Positions 63,775 to 64,000 of a DNA stretch of 64,000 bases are shown here, one piece after another (positions within the stretch are counted from its first letter, which is position 1; every line of letters starts with the position of its first letter). The translations under genes and the position numbers were made by a program. The stretch is taken from NCBI GenBank assembly GCA_037957365.1, contig JARHVA010004804.1, positions 1,365,717 to 1,429,716 of the forward strand, given 5' to 3'. The stretch comes from Torreya grandis. Its lineage: Eukaryota > Streptophyta > Pinopsida > Cupressales > Taxaceae. A model generated the notes under the pieces. That model did no database searches. It was not told where the DNA came from and saw only the letters and a list, made by a program, of their open reading frames with translations.

Positions 63775-64000
63775 AATAGTTTTTGGCACACCTGATGATA
63801 TTACTACATTCTTCACTTCACTAAAGGGTTCTTGGTGTTGCTCTTTAGTGCAATCAGCCCTTCAGAGGCATGTTTTAAAACATAAATGGTGATTCACTAC
63901 AAACATAATTTTTTCAAGTAGCCCTAAGTGCAAAAATTATAACCTTGGTTTGTATAATCAAACCTCTTTTGATTACATGTTTATTTTCTATTTTAGAATC
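63775..64000 (+). mobile_element. Start of family 1 internal region, unit 3, cut by the window end
   Basis: It contains the primer-binding site at 63784-63801 and a leader that aligns with 34412-34620 and 41263-41470. It shows that the third LTR is again followed by an internal region, so the array continues beyond the window. Confidence 0.75.
63784..63801 (+). promoter_or_regulatory. Family 1 primer-binding site, unit 3 (decayed)
   Basis: It reads TGGCACACCTGATGATAT after CACAATAGTTT. The initial TGGCA is kept. Confidence 0.6.

Overview
The window is repeat DNA from a large, AT-rich eukaryotic nuclear genome, most likely a seed plant. The evidence for a plant is Ty3/gypsy-type gag and protease remnants, very long LTRs, a miniature LTR element primed by initiator-Met tRNA, and an almost complete lack of CpG outside the youngest insertion, as expected after long cytosine methylation. 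I cannot name the species. I found no host gene, tRNA, rRNA, CRISPR array or bacterial feature. All coding signal is decayed retroelement sequence.

Layout. (1) Positions 1-21871 are a minus-strand series of related LTR elements: the end of one internal region (1-2045), a primer-binding site (PBS) at 2046-2063, a weakly delimited LTR and internal region (about 2066-7006), a PBS at 7007-7024, an LTR (about 7026-13441), an internal region with gag, protease and an acidic repeat protein but no reverse transcriptase (13442-17133), a PBS at 17134-17151, and another LTR (about 17156-21871). (2) 21872-23857 is the 5' part of a second minus-strand gypsy-like element: gag, a different PBS, and an LTR stub. 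(3) From 23858 to the window end runs a plus-strand tandem array, called family 1 here. It reads LTR-internal-LTR-internal-LTR-internal, with a repeat unit of about 6.86 kb, LTRs of about 4.25 kb and internal regions of about 2.6 kb. (4) Two elements are nested in that array. One is a 6.29-kb element (25189-31478, target duplication CTAAG) with a decayed ORF of over 1,000 codons. The other is a 15.5-kb element (family 2, 45438-60915, target duplication AGCCT) with LTRs of 6.1 and 6.6 kb around an internal region of only 2.8 kb. (5) A 288-bp TRIM/SMART-like element lies inside the long ORF (27715-28002).

The most notable result is that families 1 and 2 and the elements at the left edge appear to be one lineage of LARD-like, non-autonomous retrotransposons. 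They share a PBS close to TGGCATGCC..RTGGGAC, LTR starts of TGTTGGC, a TATA motif about 0.7 kb before the LTR end, and an unrecognised protein that fills the internal region. That protein has a Pro/Tyr-rich N-terminus, a basic/aromatic module, a Trp-Lys/Glu module, an acidic tail and a C-terminal IFPF.PRG motif. Mobilisation would have to come from an autonomous partner that is not in the window. All homology statements rest on reading and aligning by eye.
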